Shown in pieces: positions 54,570-62,855 of a stretch of 64,000 bases of DNA (position 1 is the stretch's first letter; the number at the start of each line of letters is the position of its first letter). The translations under genes were made by a program, and so were the position numbers. The DNA comes from Glutamicibacter sp. B1 (lineage in GTDB: Bacteria; Actinomycetota; Actinomycetes; Actinomycetales; Micrococcaceae). Location: the NCBI RefSeq assembly GCF_039602135.1, contig NZ_CP125942.1:1302001-1366000 (forward strand). Reading direction: 5' to 3'. The notes below the pieces were generated by a model. That model saw only the letters and a list, made by a program, of their open reading frames with translations, had not been told where the DNA came from and searched no databases.

Positions 54570-55556
54570 ATGAAGACTTACCTGCCGCGCGCTGCCCGGA
54601 ATTATGTGGTGCAGTTGTCACGTGCCTTGGATTTTCTCTCTGAGCAGGAACGCAAACAGGTTCTTGAACAAACACGCGAGGAAATTCATCGACTGCCAGG
54701 CGGGGGACGCCGCAAACGTGAACTGATCAGCGCGCTGGGGGAACCGGCGACTCGGGCTCGCAAATTTGAACGGACAGAACCCGAAGAGCTAGAAGTCAGT
54801 AGCGGGAAGCATTTTCTGACACGGATCTTAGCCTGGCCCATTTGCGCGCTCGCGTTAATGACGGTAGTTGTTGTGCTCTTTGCTCCACCACAACAAGAGC
54901 TGATCTCCTCCCAAGGGCTAGGCCAACTACTGACGCCCGTTGGTGGATGGCTCGCGGCGCTAGAGGAAACCATTGGAAGCCAGCTGATCTGGCTTGCCTT
55001 CATCCCGGTAGTTTTCAGTTTGTTACCACTATGGCTCCAAGGCGCCGTGGGCATGACCCTTCAAATTCTGGGTGCCGTGGTCATGACCGCAGTATGTCTC
55101 GGAGGTGGCATCCTTCCGCTGTACTTCGTCCCGGTCACCATCTTGTTGTGGGCTCAGGTATTCACGCCGTTATTGATGATGCGTGGTTCGATGGCACGTC
55201 CTGGCTCTGGCTGGTTGGTCACCGCATCGGTCATCCTCATTGCAGCACTTGCCTTCACCACCTATCAAGGACTGGCAAGCTTCACCGGTGCCCAGTGGCT
55301 TGTTCTAGCGCCCGGGGTAGTGTTGGTGGTCTTAGCTGCTCTGCTTCCTACTCGTTGGAAAGCTGCTCACATCTCGCTAGTCGCAGCAGGGTTTTTGGTG
55401 ATGGTGGCCGGATTTATCGCGGCGCTGCCCGGAACATACAATGCCTTGTTATTGTGGCCGTGGTTGGCAGGCGGCCTGTCATTCGCAGTGGGACACCTAG
55501 CCGTGGCGGCGGGTCTATGGCATGAACGGGCCAGAAAGCTTCTCGCATTGTTTTAG
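54570..55556 (+). CDS. Membrane protein with HAAS-like N-terminal domain
   Basis: 328 residues. Residues about 1-65 (NYVVQLSRALDFLSEQERKQVLEQTREEIHR) look like the HAAS domain, a small helical module that pairs membrane proteins with PadR-type regulators. Seven or eight hydrophobic helices follow. No PadR gene is adjacent, which is unusual. TAAAGT (54557-54562) lies seven bases before the ATG, so the mRNA is likely leaderless. Function unknown. Confidence 0.68.
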   Translation: MKTYLPRAARNYVVQLSRALDFLSEQERKQVLEQTREEIHRLPGGGRRKRELISALGEPATRARKFERTEPEELEVSSGKHFLTRILAWPICALALMTVVVVLFAPPQQELISSQGLGQLLTPVGGWLAALEETIGSQLIWLAFIPVVFSLLPLWLQGAVGMTLQILGAVVMTAVCLGGGILPLYFVPVTILLWAQVFTPLLMMRGSMARPGSGWLVTASVILIAALAFTTYQGLASFTGAQWLVLAPGVVLVVLAALLPTRWKAAHISLVAAGFLVMVAGFIAALPGTYNALLLWPWLAGGLSFAVGHLAVAAGLWHERARKLLALF

Positions 55557-55610
55557 CGGCTCGAAGCTAACAAAACAGATTTACTCAGAACTTCCATATA
55601 TTCTCATGGC

Positions 55611-56366
55611 ATGGTCAATGACATGGAAACTACACCTGCGCCCACTGCGAAGCGCGGACGCGGGCGCCCCCGCAAGGATTCTGAGTTTATTAGCCTGAGC
55701 AAAGAGCTATTGGGTCAAAAGGCTTTGGAGATCGCTGGAACTGAAGGTTACAGCGCCCTGACCATGCACCGCCTAGCCTCCGAACTTGGGGTGACTCCAC
55801 GCGCCCTGTACAACTATGTGGCTGATCGCGGCGAAGTCATCAATCTTGCCATGCAACAGTTCATGTCCCTTAGCCCCACGCTTGATTTTGATGCTGAGCA
55901 CTGGAAAGACGGGGTGCGCGATGCGTACCTGGCCACCCGGGCTGCCTATCGTTCCTACCCGCGTGCTTCCCTATTGAGCATGGACGAAAAAGTGCACGCA
56001 GTGCCCGGACCACGACGGACTGAACTCGTTGAACGCTTATTGAAGTTCTATGTCGAAACCGGGCTGACACTGAAGCAAGCAACTAGCATGACTCGTGCCC
56101 TAGAACGCGATGTGCTCGGCTTCGTGCTGCACGTTGACTACTTTTATGACCGACGGACTTCGGACTCTGACTACGTCCTGAACCATCCGGTGCCTAAGCC
56201 GTGGCTAGATGACTATCCTGAAATTCCCGCACCGTACGCACGTGAAGCTCTAGAACTTCCAGAACAGAATAGTGACGAACTATTCGACGAAGTCATCGAA
56301 TTACGCGTGCTAGCCATTGAACGGCTCCTGGAGCGCAATAGCGAAACTTCGGTGGCTGAAGACTGA
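55611..56366 (+). CDS. TetR family regulator with AT-hook-like N-terminus
   Basis: 251 residues. KRGRGRPRKD at residues about 14-23 matches the AT-hook core (RGRPRK), a minor-groove DNA-binding motif not usual in TetR proteins. The HTH region is ALEIAGTEGYSALTMHRLASELGVTPRALYNYVADRGEVINLAM, and the C-terminal part is a TetR_C-like ligand domain. TATTCT at 55599-55604 precedes ATG 55611 by six bases; ATG 55623 is an alternative. It is followed by an efflux pump gene 97 bases downstream, its probable target. Confidence 0.87.
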   Translation: MVNDMETTPAPTAKRGRGRPRKDSEFISLSKELLGQKALEIAGTEGYSALTMHRLASELGVTPRALYNYVADRGEVINLAMQQFMSLSPTLDFDAEHWKDGVRDAYLATRAAYRSYPRASLLSMDEKVHAVPGPRRTELVERLLKFYVETGLTLKQATSMTRALERDVLGFVLHVDYFYDRRTSDSDYVLNHPVPKPWLDDYPEIPAPYAREALELPEQNSDELFDEVIELRVLAIERLLERNSETSVAED

Positions 56367-56463
56367 AAATTCCTCGTCAGGGAATATATTTTCGGAAGGC
56401 GACGCTGAAGTAGGTAGATCTATCGCCTTCCTGCGGTGGACTACTGTGCCGAAAGTTGTCCCG

Positions 56464-58020
56464 ATGCCACAAAGCAAGTCCGAAGTAGCACCAGATTCCA
56501 GTGAGTTATCTGCTGGAGCGCGTTGGCGACTTCTTGGGGTCTTGCTTGCAGCGATGTTCATGTCGCTGGTTTCGGTCAGTATCGTCAACGTAGTGTTGCC
56601 CTCCATCGGGTCAACGCTGCATGCCAGCGAAGCCGATATGCAGTGGGTGCTTTCTGGCTATGCGTTGACCTTTGGTGTGGTGCTTGTTGCAGCGGGACGC
56701 GCAGGAGACCTGTTGGGCCGTGGCGTCATGTTTGTCGCCGGCGTCACCATCTTTACCCTCGCCAGCATTTTGGCCGGACTAGCTACGGACCCAATGCTTT
56801 TGAACATTGCCCGTTTCATCATGGGTGTCGGCTCTGGTCTGCTCAACCCACAGGTGATGGGCATGATCCAACAGCACTTCCGTGGTGCGGCACGAGGTAG
56901 GGCCTACGGGTTATTGGGCACGGTCGTTGGTTTTTCCGTTGCTATCGGACCGGTGGTCGGTGGACTACTGATTAACTGGCTCGGTGCCGATGCCGGATGG
57001 CGTTCAACCTTCCTAATCAACGTGCCCGTCGGGATTTTGGCGATAGTTTTGGCCGTCGTGTGGTTACCAAAACCGCTCTTCACTAAGCCGGCAGGCAAGG
57101 TGGATTTGGATCCAGTGGGTGCAATCATTCTTGCACTGAGCATTTTTGCTCTCTTACTTCCCTTTGTTCAGGGCCGAGAGAATCCCGCCTTATGGTGGCT
57201 CTTGGCAGGTGCCCTGATCTTGCTGGCCGTGTGGGTCTGGTGGGAGAAGAAGTACAAGGAACGTGGACGCGAACCCATGGTTGAATTGGCGCTGTTCAAA
57301 ATCCGAAGCTTCACCAACGGCACCCTGATCGCTGGTCTGTACTTCATGGGCGTATCGAGTGTTTGGGTACTCGTGGCTATCTACGTGCAAGAATCTCAAG
57401 GATTCACCGCTCTGGAATCAGGGCTGATCTGTCTTCCCGCTGCGCTACTCTCGGCCTATAGTTCGCATATCGCTGGCCGATATGCCACCACTCTAGGACG
57501 CAAACTGGTCATCGGTGGCACGCTCAGTGCGCTGTTCGGACTGCTGGCCACCATTGCCGTGGTGGTCCTTGAAGAGCAAGTAAATCTCAACATCTGGTGG
57601 ATGTTGCTATCCCTGTCATTCATCGGTATTGCCCAAGGTTTCATCATTTCCCCGAATCAGGCATTGACCCTGATGGAAGTACCGGTGGGCAACTCGGGAA
57701 GTGCCGGGGGATTGATGCAGACCTCTCAACGCGTGGGGACGGCCGTGGGCATTGCGGTCATTACCGCAGTGTTCTACGGACTGAACCATGTTGCTGGATA
57801 CTCGCTGGCAATGGAGCTCTCGTTCGTGGCGATTTCGGTACTAGTTATCGCCACACTCTTGGTAGCCATTCTTGACCTGCGCCAAGGGAAAACCAAACCA
57901 CAGGTATCTACTCGTGCGGAGTATGTCCCAGTGACCACCGGTGTGCAGCGCACGGTGACCGGAGCTATTGACGTGGTGGGGCCCAAAGAGCCAAGCCAGC
58001 CGGTAGACTCGCAGCCCTAG
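56464..58020 (+). CDS. DHA2-type MFS drug efflux transporter (14 TM)
   Basis: 518 residues from ATG 56464; the frame is open upstream into the TetR gene. Fourteen helices; signatures are SIVNVVLPSIGSTLHASEADMQWVLSGYALTFG (TM1, motif D1), AAGRAGDLLGRGVMFVAGVTIF (motif A) and YGLLGTVVGFSVAIGPVVGGLLINW (motif C, proton antiport). DHA2 pumps expel drugs or cationic dyes. GTG 56446 is another possible start. The region 56367-56463 shows a weak palindrome around TAGATCTA, a possible TetR site. Confidence 0.9.
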   Translation: MPQSKSEVAPDSSELSAGARWRLLGVLLAAMFMSLVSVSIVNVVLPSIGSTLHASEADMQWVLSGYALTFGVVLVAAGRAGDLLGRGVMFVAGVTIFTLASILAGLATDPMLLNIARFIMGVGSGLLNPQVMGMIQQHFRGAARGRAYGLLGTVVGFSVAIGPVVGGLLINWLGADAGWRSTFLINVPVGILAIVLAVVWLPKPLFTKPAGKVDLDPVGAIILALSIFALLLPFVQGRENPALWWLLAGALILLAVWVWWEKKYKERGREPMVELALFKIRSFTNGTLIAGLYFMGVSSVWVLVAIYVQESQGFTALESGLICLPAALLSAYSSHIAGRYATTLGRKLVIGGTLSALFGLLATIAVVVLEEQVNLNIWWMLLSLSFIGIAQGFIISPNQALTLMEVPVGNSGSAGGLMQTSQRVGTAVGIAVITAVFYGLNHVAGYSLAMELSFVAISVLVIATLLVAILDLRQGKTKPQVSTRAEYVPVTTGVQRTVTGAIDVVGPKEPSQPVDSQP

Positions 58021-58058
58021 GCTCTTGCCAAGACAGCTAACCGAATCGAGGATTGCCG

Positions 58059-58361
58059 ATGACTGCACAGGCACTATTGGGCCTCTGGGGAAGCAAAATC
58101 CCAAAACGTCCATGGCTTGAATTTCTCGACGACGGAAAAGTCGTAGGTTCCGATGGCTGTAACCGATTATTCGGGACATGGTCTGAAGCGCAGGACGTGG
58201 AGTTTATTGCGCTCGCCGGGACGAGAATGTTCTGTGAAGGCGTGGATGATTGGTTAGCAAGGGCTAGCACTGGAAAGCTATTGGATGATGGCTCCTTGGC
58301 GATTTTTGATCAAGACAAAAATGAGCTAGGAATCCTGGTCAAAGATGACCAAAATTCCTAG
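58059..58361 (+). CDS. META/HslJ-like domain protein
   Basis: 100 residues from ATG 58059, six bases after GAGGA. The block WLEFLDDGKVVGSDGCNRLFGTW followed by FIALAGTRMFCEG is the META domain core (GxxGCNxxxG, then TxMxC), as in HslJ, a heat-shock-related protein linked to novobiocin tolerance in E. coli. There is no signal peptide, unlike typical HslJ, so it is predicted to be cytoplasmic. The last codons lie inside a terminator hairpin that serves the opposite strand. Confidence 0.78.
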   Translation: MTAQALLGLWGSKIPKRPWLEFLDDGKVVGSDGCNRLFGTWSEAQDVEFIALAGTRMFCEGVDDWLARASTGKLLDDGSLAIFDQDKNELGILVKDDQNS

Positions 58362-58364
58362 CTC
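58317..58364 (-). terminator. Terminator of the desaturase gene, inside the META gene
   Basis: GAGCTAGGAAT (58323-58333) pairs with ATTCCTAGCTC (58354-58364), with an inner TGGTCA/TGACCA stem and loop AAGA. On the minus strand the stem is followed by a T-run (A-run 58317-58321 on plus). The hairpin covers the last 13 codons and the stop of the META gene. Confidence 0.75.
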
Positions 58365-58387
58365 TAAATTGGTTGAGTCTATGGCTG

Positions 58388-59488
58388 TTAGGAGCTCACG
58401 CGGTATCCGGACACCATCGGGCAATCAAATGGATCGCGGGCCGAGAGACCTACCTTGTTGAGGTAGGTGATGACTTGCGCATAGGACTCTCGGATACTGG
58501 CAACAGTGTAAGGAATCTGGTGTTCGTTGCAGTACTCGCGCACGATTCTTGACACTGCGGCCAGATTGGCACGGGGCATCGAGGGGAACAGGTGGTGCTC
58601 GACTTGGTAGTTCAGCCCGCCAAAGAGGTGTGAGAGTACTCGGTTACCCCAGGAAGAGCGGGCCATGATGTTGCGGCTGGTGAGTACCTGGCGAGAGAAG
58701 AAATCGATGCGCGCATCGCCGGGAACCATGGGCATGCCCTTGTGGTTCGGTGCGAAGGAAGCACCCATGTAGATGCCAAAGACTGCCAGCTGTACTCCGA
58801 TGAAGGCAAAAGCCATGCCGATGGGCAAGAACATAAAAATCAACGCAAGATACAGTCCTACACGCAGTGCGATCGCTAGTATCTCGCGCTTACGTCGCTT
58901 CGTGCGGTGTGCAGTGAACAGATAACGGATCGACTGAACATGTAAATTGAGTCCTTCCAGGGTCAGTAACGGGAAGAATAGGTAACCCTGACGTTGCGTG
59001 ATCCACTTGAGAAATCCGCGTTGTCGTTGCGCATCAACTGGCTGGAATGAGATGGTGTCCCATTCAATATCGGGATCTTTGCCAATGGTATTAGGCGTGG
59101 CATGGTGCTTATTGTGTTTGTTCATCCACCACTGGTAGCTGATTCCCACAACAACATTGGCAAGAAAACGGCCCAACTTGTCATTGGTCTTCCCGGAGGA
59201 CAGGATCTGACGATGAGCTGCTTCATGAGCCAGGAACGCGAACTGCGTCAGCAGAATTCCTAGTGCCGCTGCTATGAGCAACTGATACCAGCTGTGTCCA
59301 AGCAGAATGGAACCAGCAATTGCTGAGCCCAAAAGGATGACCAGTACGGATCCCAACCCCAAATAGTGGGCCCGACGTCGCCCAGAAAGACCTGCGTCTT
59401 GAACGAGTTTCTTTACGTGGAAAAAGCTTTGGGGATCTCCGGGCCTGTTAGAAGGTGCGGAGGGCTGAAGAACGGAACTGCTACTCAA
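58388..59488 (-). CDS. Membrane fatty acid desaturase
   Basis: 366 residues starting at TTG 59488, six bases after AAGGA. Three His boxes of the integral-membrane desaturases are present: HEAAH (at about 108), HNKHHATPN and the C-terminal EHHLFPSMPRAN. Four hydrophobic helices flank them. This acyl-lipid/acyl-CoA desaturase group inserts double bonds into membrane fatty acids, often for cold adaptation. The regiospecificity cannot be deduced. Confidence 0.9.
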   Translation of the reverse strand: MSSSSVLQPSAPSNRPGDPQSFFHVKKLVQDAGLSGRRRAHYLGLGSVLVILLGSAIAGSILLGHSWYQLLIAAALGILLTQFAFLAHEAAHRQILSSGKTNDKLGRFLANVVVGISYQWWMNKHNKHHATPNTIGKDPDIEWDTISFQPVDAQRQRGFLKWITQRQGYLFFPLLTLEGLNLHVQSIRYLFTAHRTKRRKREILAIALRVGLYLALIFMFLPIGMAFAFIGVQLAVFGIYMGASFAPNHKGMPMVPGDARIDFFSRQVLTSRNIMARSSWGNRVLSHLFGGLNYQVEHHLFPSMPRANLAAVSRIVREYCNEHQIPYTVASIRESYAQVITYLNKVGLSARDPFDCPMVSGYRVSS

Positions 59489-59616
59489 GTCTGATCCTTG
59501 GCTGTGGTAGCGGGCGACATCTCAGTCGAAAGAACTGAAAGTCTCGGCTCCTATGCGTTCAAGCCTACGGTAGATGACTGTGAACCTGCCCTATGTGTCC
59601 TCTGCGTTAGCAGCGT

Positions 59617-61257
59617 CTAATAGTGAACGCTGAGTTGTCCCGCTGATAATTCCCAATGGCTGGTCAACCGAACGTTCTCCAGTAACCTGCGGTCGTGGGT
59701 CACCAGCAGTAGCGCACCCTCATATGCTTCCAAAGCTTCTTCCAACTGTTCGATGGCCGGGACGTCTAAGTGGTTGGTTGGCTCATCCAAGACCAGAAGA
59801 TTCACGCCTCGTGCCTGGAGTAATGCCATGGACGCGCGGGTGCGTTCACCGGGTGATAAGGAATTGACCAGCGCAGTGGATTGGTCAGCTTTCAGACCAA
59901 ACTTTGCCAGCAGGGTACGCACCTCAGCCGAAGAGTATTCGGGGACGGAGTTCTCGAATGCTTGGCCTAATGGCAGGTCACCGGGAAGCTGACTACGGGC
60001 CTGATCAATCTCTCCGATGCTCACCGAACTACCCAATGAAGCCGTGCCGGTGTCGGGGGACTGTTTGCCCAGCAGAAGATTGAGCAGGGTGGACTTTCCA
60101 GCACCATTCGGTCCGGTGATGCCAATACGATCGGAGGCATTAACCTGCACGGAGACCGGTCCAAAGGTGAAATCACCGTGCTGCAACTGCGCCTGATTTA
60201 AGGTGCACATGACCGATGAGCCTCGGGGTGCGGCAGCGATGGAAAACTGCAGAACCCACTCTTTGCGCGGTTCGGCCACTTCCTCCAGACGGGCAATGCG
60301 AGACTCCATCTGGCGGACCTTGGCGGCCTGTTTCTCTGAGGATTCGCTATTGGCGCGACGCCGGATCTTGTCATTATCAGGGGCTTTACGCATGGCATTG
60401 CGAACACCCTGGGAGGACCATTCGCGCTGTGTGCGGGCACGAGCGACAAGATCTGACTTCTGGTTTTCAAACTGCTCGTAGGCTTCACGGGCGTGGGTAC
60501 GGTTGATGGCTCGTTCGGCCAAATAGGAGTCGTAGCCACCCTCATAAACGGCGACCTTGTTTTGGGCGAGGTCCAATTCAATGATGCCGGTGGTGCAGCG
60601 TGCCAGGAATTCTCGGTCGTGGGATACCAAGATGACAGGGGAGCGCAGAGAATTGATGAACTCTTCGAGCAGTTCAAGCCCTTCCAGATCAAGGTCATTG
60701 GTGGGCTCATCGAGTAGCACGATATCGAAACGAGAGAGCAGTAGTGCCGCCAACGCGACGCGTGCGACTTGGCCGCCAGAAAGTGCTGTCATCTCTGTTT
60801 CAACCGGGAGGGTGAATCCTAGTTTGGCTAGAACCTCGGGGATTCTGTCTTCCAAATCCATGGCACCTGAAGCCATCCAATGATCAAAAGCTGTCGCATA
60901 GGCGTCATCGGCGCCTGGTTTATTGCTACCAAGATCTTGGGCGGTTTCTTCCATGCGGGAGGTCGCTTCAGCGCAACCGGTGCGCCGTGCCAGATAGCCG
61001 GCTATGGTCTCTCCGGGAATGCGTTCATGTTCCTGCGGCAACCAGCCAATGAAAGCGGAATCCGGGGCGGTACTGACCGAACCAGACTGAGGTGTGGCGG
61101 CCTTGGCAAGTAAGGAGAGCAACGTGGATTTGCCTGCCCCGTTGGCACCCACCACGCCATAAACATTTGACGTTGTCGCAGTGAAGTTTAGGTTGGAAAA
61201 CAAAGTTCGGTGGGCGTGGCCACCGGTGAGATCTTTGGCCACGAGCGTTGCAGTCAT
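59617..61257 (-). CDS. ABC-F family ATPase
   Basis: 546 residues with two ABC domains and no membrane segment. First domain: Walker A GANGAGKST, signature LSGGQVARVALAALLL, Walker B IVLLDEPTNDLDLEG. Second: GPNGAGKST, SLSPGERTRASMALL, LLVLDEPTNHLD. An inter-domain linker of about 90 residues with REAYEQFENQKSDLVARARTQREWSSQGVRN is the ABC-F hallmark. Members act on ribosomes as translation factors or antibiotic protection proteins. ATG 61257 lies seven bases from TAGAAT (61265-61270), a leaderless start; the 28-codon upstream extension is rejected. Confidence 0.9.
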   Translation of the reverse strand: MTATLVAKDLTGGHAHRTLFSNLNFTATTSNVYGVVGANGAGKSTLLSLLAKAATPQSGSVSTAPDSAFIGWLPQEHERIPGETIAGYLARRTGCAEATSRMEETAQDLGSNKPGADDAYATAFDHWMASGAMDLEDRIPEVLAKLGFTLPVETEMTALSGGQVARVALAALLLSRFDIVLLDEPTNDLDLEGLELLEEFINSLRSPVILVSHDREFLARCTTGIIELDLAQNKVAVYEGGYDSYLAERAINRTHAREAYEQFENQKSDLVARARTQREWSSQGVRNAMRKAPDNDKIRRRANSESSEKQAAKVRQMESRIARLEEVAEPRKEWVLQFSIAAAPRGSSVMCTLNQAQLQHGDFTFGPVSVQVNASDRIGITGPNGAGKSTLLNLLLGKQSPDTGTASLGSSVSIGEIDQARSQLPGDLPLGQAFENSVPEYSSAEVRTLLAKFGLKADQSTALVNSLSPGERTRASMALLQARGVNLLVLDEPTNHLDVPAIEQLEEALEAYEGALLLVTHDRRLLENVRLTSHWELSAGQLSVHY

Positions 61258-61346
61258 GGGGTCAATTCTACGGCGCAATGAGTGGTACAAACACACTGGG
61301 GAGGTGAGAACCCATAGGATCTTCACCTCCCCACCGTTCAAGCGAC

Positions 61347-62855
61347 CTATTCGGTAGCGTCGCCCAGTCTCTGGAACTTTAACTGTCGTCGAGCCAGCCG
61401 ATGAGCATCGGGGATGGCGCGGGCCAAGGAGATCTCTGCTGCGATGGCTGCGCCGAGTTCTTGGCAGAACTCGCGCGGGCGCACGGCCGCATCAATCTGT
61501 TCCGCCACCACATGATCAACCAGACCAAAACCGCACAGATCCGGCACACCGATCTTTTGCTGACGGGCCATTTCGGCTGCTCTGTCTGTGGTTCGGTGGA
61601 TGATAGCGCTGGCGCCTTCTGGTGGCAGTGGCGATAGCCATGAATTCTCTGCAGCCAGTGTTCGGTCAGCAGGAAGGAGCGCTAAAGCGGCGCCACCGGT
61701 ACCTTGACCTAATAACACTGAGACGGACGGAGAACGCAGCCCAATTAGTTCGCTCAGCGAGCGTGCAATTTCTCCAGCCAACCCACCTTCTTCCGACTGC
61801 ACCGAGAGCTCGGCCCCGGTGGTGTCGATGATGGTGACCAATGGCAGGTTGAGTTCTTGGGCTAACTGCATGCCACGCCGGGCTTCGCGTAATGACGCTG
61901 GTCCTAGGCTGGCCGTTTCGGGATGTCGTGGACGTTGTTGCCCGATCACCACACAGGGCTGGTCGCCAAAGCGTGTTAATGCAAGCATCAGGCCTGGATC
62001 TTTTTCGCCCTGTCCTGTTCCGTTAAGTGGTAGAGCTTCTTCGGCTGAGGCCAAAAGCATTCGAGTATCTGGCCGACGTGGGTTTCGGCTTCGCTGCACC
62101 GATTCCCATACGTCTTTGGAATCGCGGACATAAGGACGCCCTACCGGTGCAGGCACGATGCCTTCGGTGGAATTTGGTTGCAAGATCGACAGTGCCCGGT
62201 CAATCAGGCTCGGTAATTCCTGTGCAGGAACAACTGCGTCTATCAGTCCCTTGCGGAATAGATTCTCAGAAGTCTGAACTCCATCCGGGAACTTTTGATC
62301 ATAGAGGGCTTCATAAACTCGGGGTCCGAGGAAACCCAAGAGTGCTCCGGGCTCAGCCACCGTGATATGCCCCAAAGATCCCCAGGAAGCCATCACTCCG
62401 CCGGTGGTTGGGTGACGCAGGTAAACCAGGTAAGGAAGTGCTGCTTCCTTGTGTCGACGTACCGCATCAGTGATTGACACCATGCCCAAGAAGGCGAGGG
62501 TTCCTTCTTGCATGCGGGTGCCACCGGATGCAGGTCCAGCAAGCAAGGGTAGTTTTTCTGCTGTCGCTCTCTGGATGGCTGCCACGATACGTTGCGCCGC
62601 GGCCTGTCCAATGGAGCCAGCCAAAAAATTGAACTCCGAGACAATGACGGCAACTTCCCGCCCGCGGATCCGGCCTTTGCCGGTAATGACTGCTTCGTCG
62701 GTATTACTTTTACTGGAGGCAGATTGCAGAGCTGCAGCGTAGTCCGCGCTGAGCAAGGGTTGTTTCGGGGAGTTATCCCATGATTCAAACGAGTCTGGGT
62801 CTAAGACGATGTCTAGTAGCGTTGCTGAGTCAATGCGTAAGGTTTTGGTGCTCAT
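61347..62855 (-). CDS. Acyl-CoA carboxylase carboxyltransferase, fused beta-alpha subunits
   Basis: 502 residues from ATG 62855, which follows AAGGGAG. The N-terminal half resembles AccD (PLLAGPASGGTRMQEGTLAFLGMVSITDAVRRH, TTGGVMASWGSLGHITVAEPGALLGFLGPRVYE) and the second half AccA (SLREARRGMQLAQELNLPLVTIIDTTGAELSVQSEEGGLAGEIARSLSELI). Both crotonase-like halves that bind carboxybiotin and acyl-CoA are present. No CxxC zinc ribbon precedes the first half, unlike E. coli AccD. A separate biotin carboxylase/carrier is needed. The upstream gene is a CaiB-type CoA-transferase that ends on its first base. Confidence 0.85.
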   Translation of the reverse strand: MSTKTLRIDSATLLDIVLDPDSFESWDNSPKQPLLSADYAAALQSASSKSNTDEAVITGKGRIRGREVAVIVSEFNFLAGSIGQAAAQRIVAAIQRATAEKLPLLAGPASGGTRMQEGTLAFLGMVSITDAVRRHKEAALPYLVYLRHPTTGGVMASWGSLGHITVAEPGALLGFLGPRVYEALYDQKFPDGVQTSENLFRKGLIDAVVPAQELPSLIDRALSILQPNSTEGIVPAPVGRPYVRDSKDVWESVQRSRNPRRPDTRMLLASAEEALPLNGTGQGEKDPGLMLALTRFGDQPCVVIGQQRPRHPETASLGPASLREARRGMQLAQELNLPLVTIIDTTGAELSVQSEEGGLAGEIARSLSELIGLRSPSVSVLLGQGTGGAALALLPADRTLAAENSWLSPLPPEGASAIIHRTTDRAAEMARQQKIGVPDLCGFGLVDHVVAEQIDAAVRPREFCQELGAAIAAEISLARAIPDAHRLARRQLKFQRLGDATE

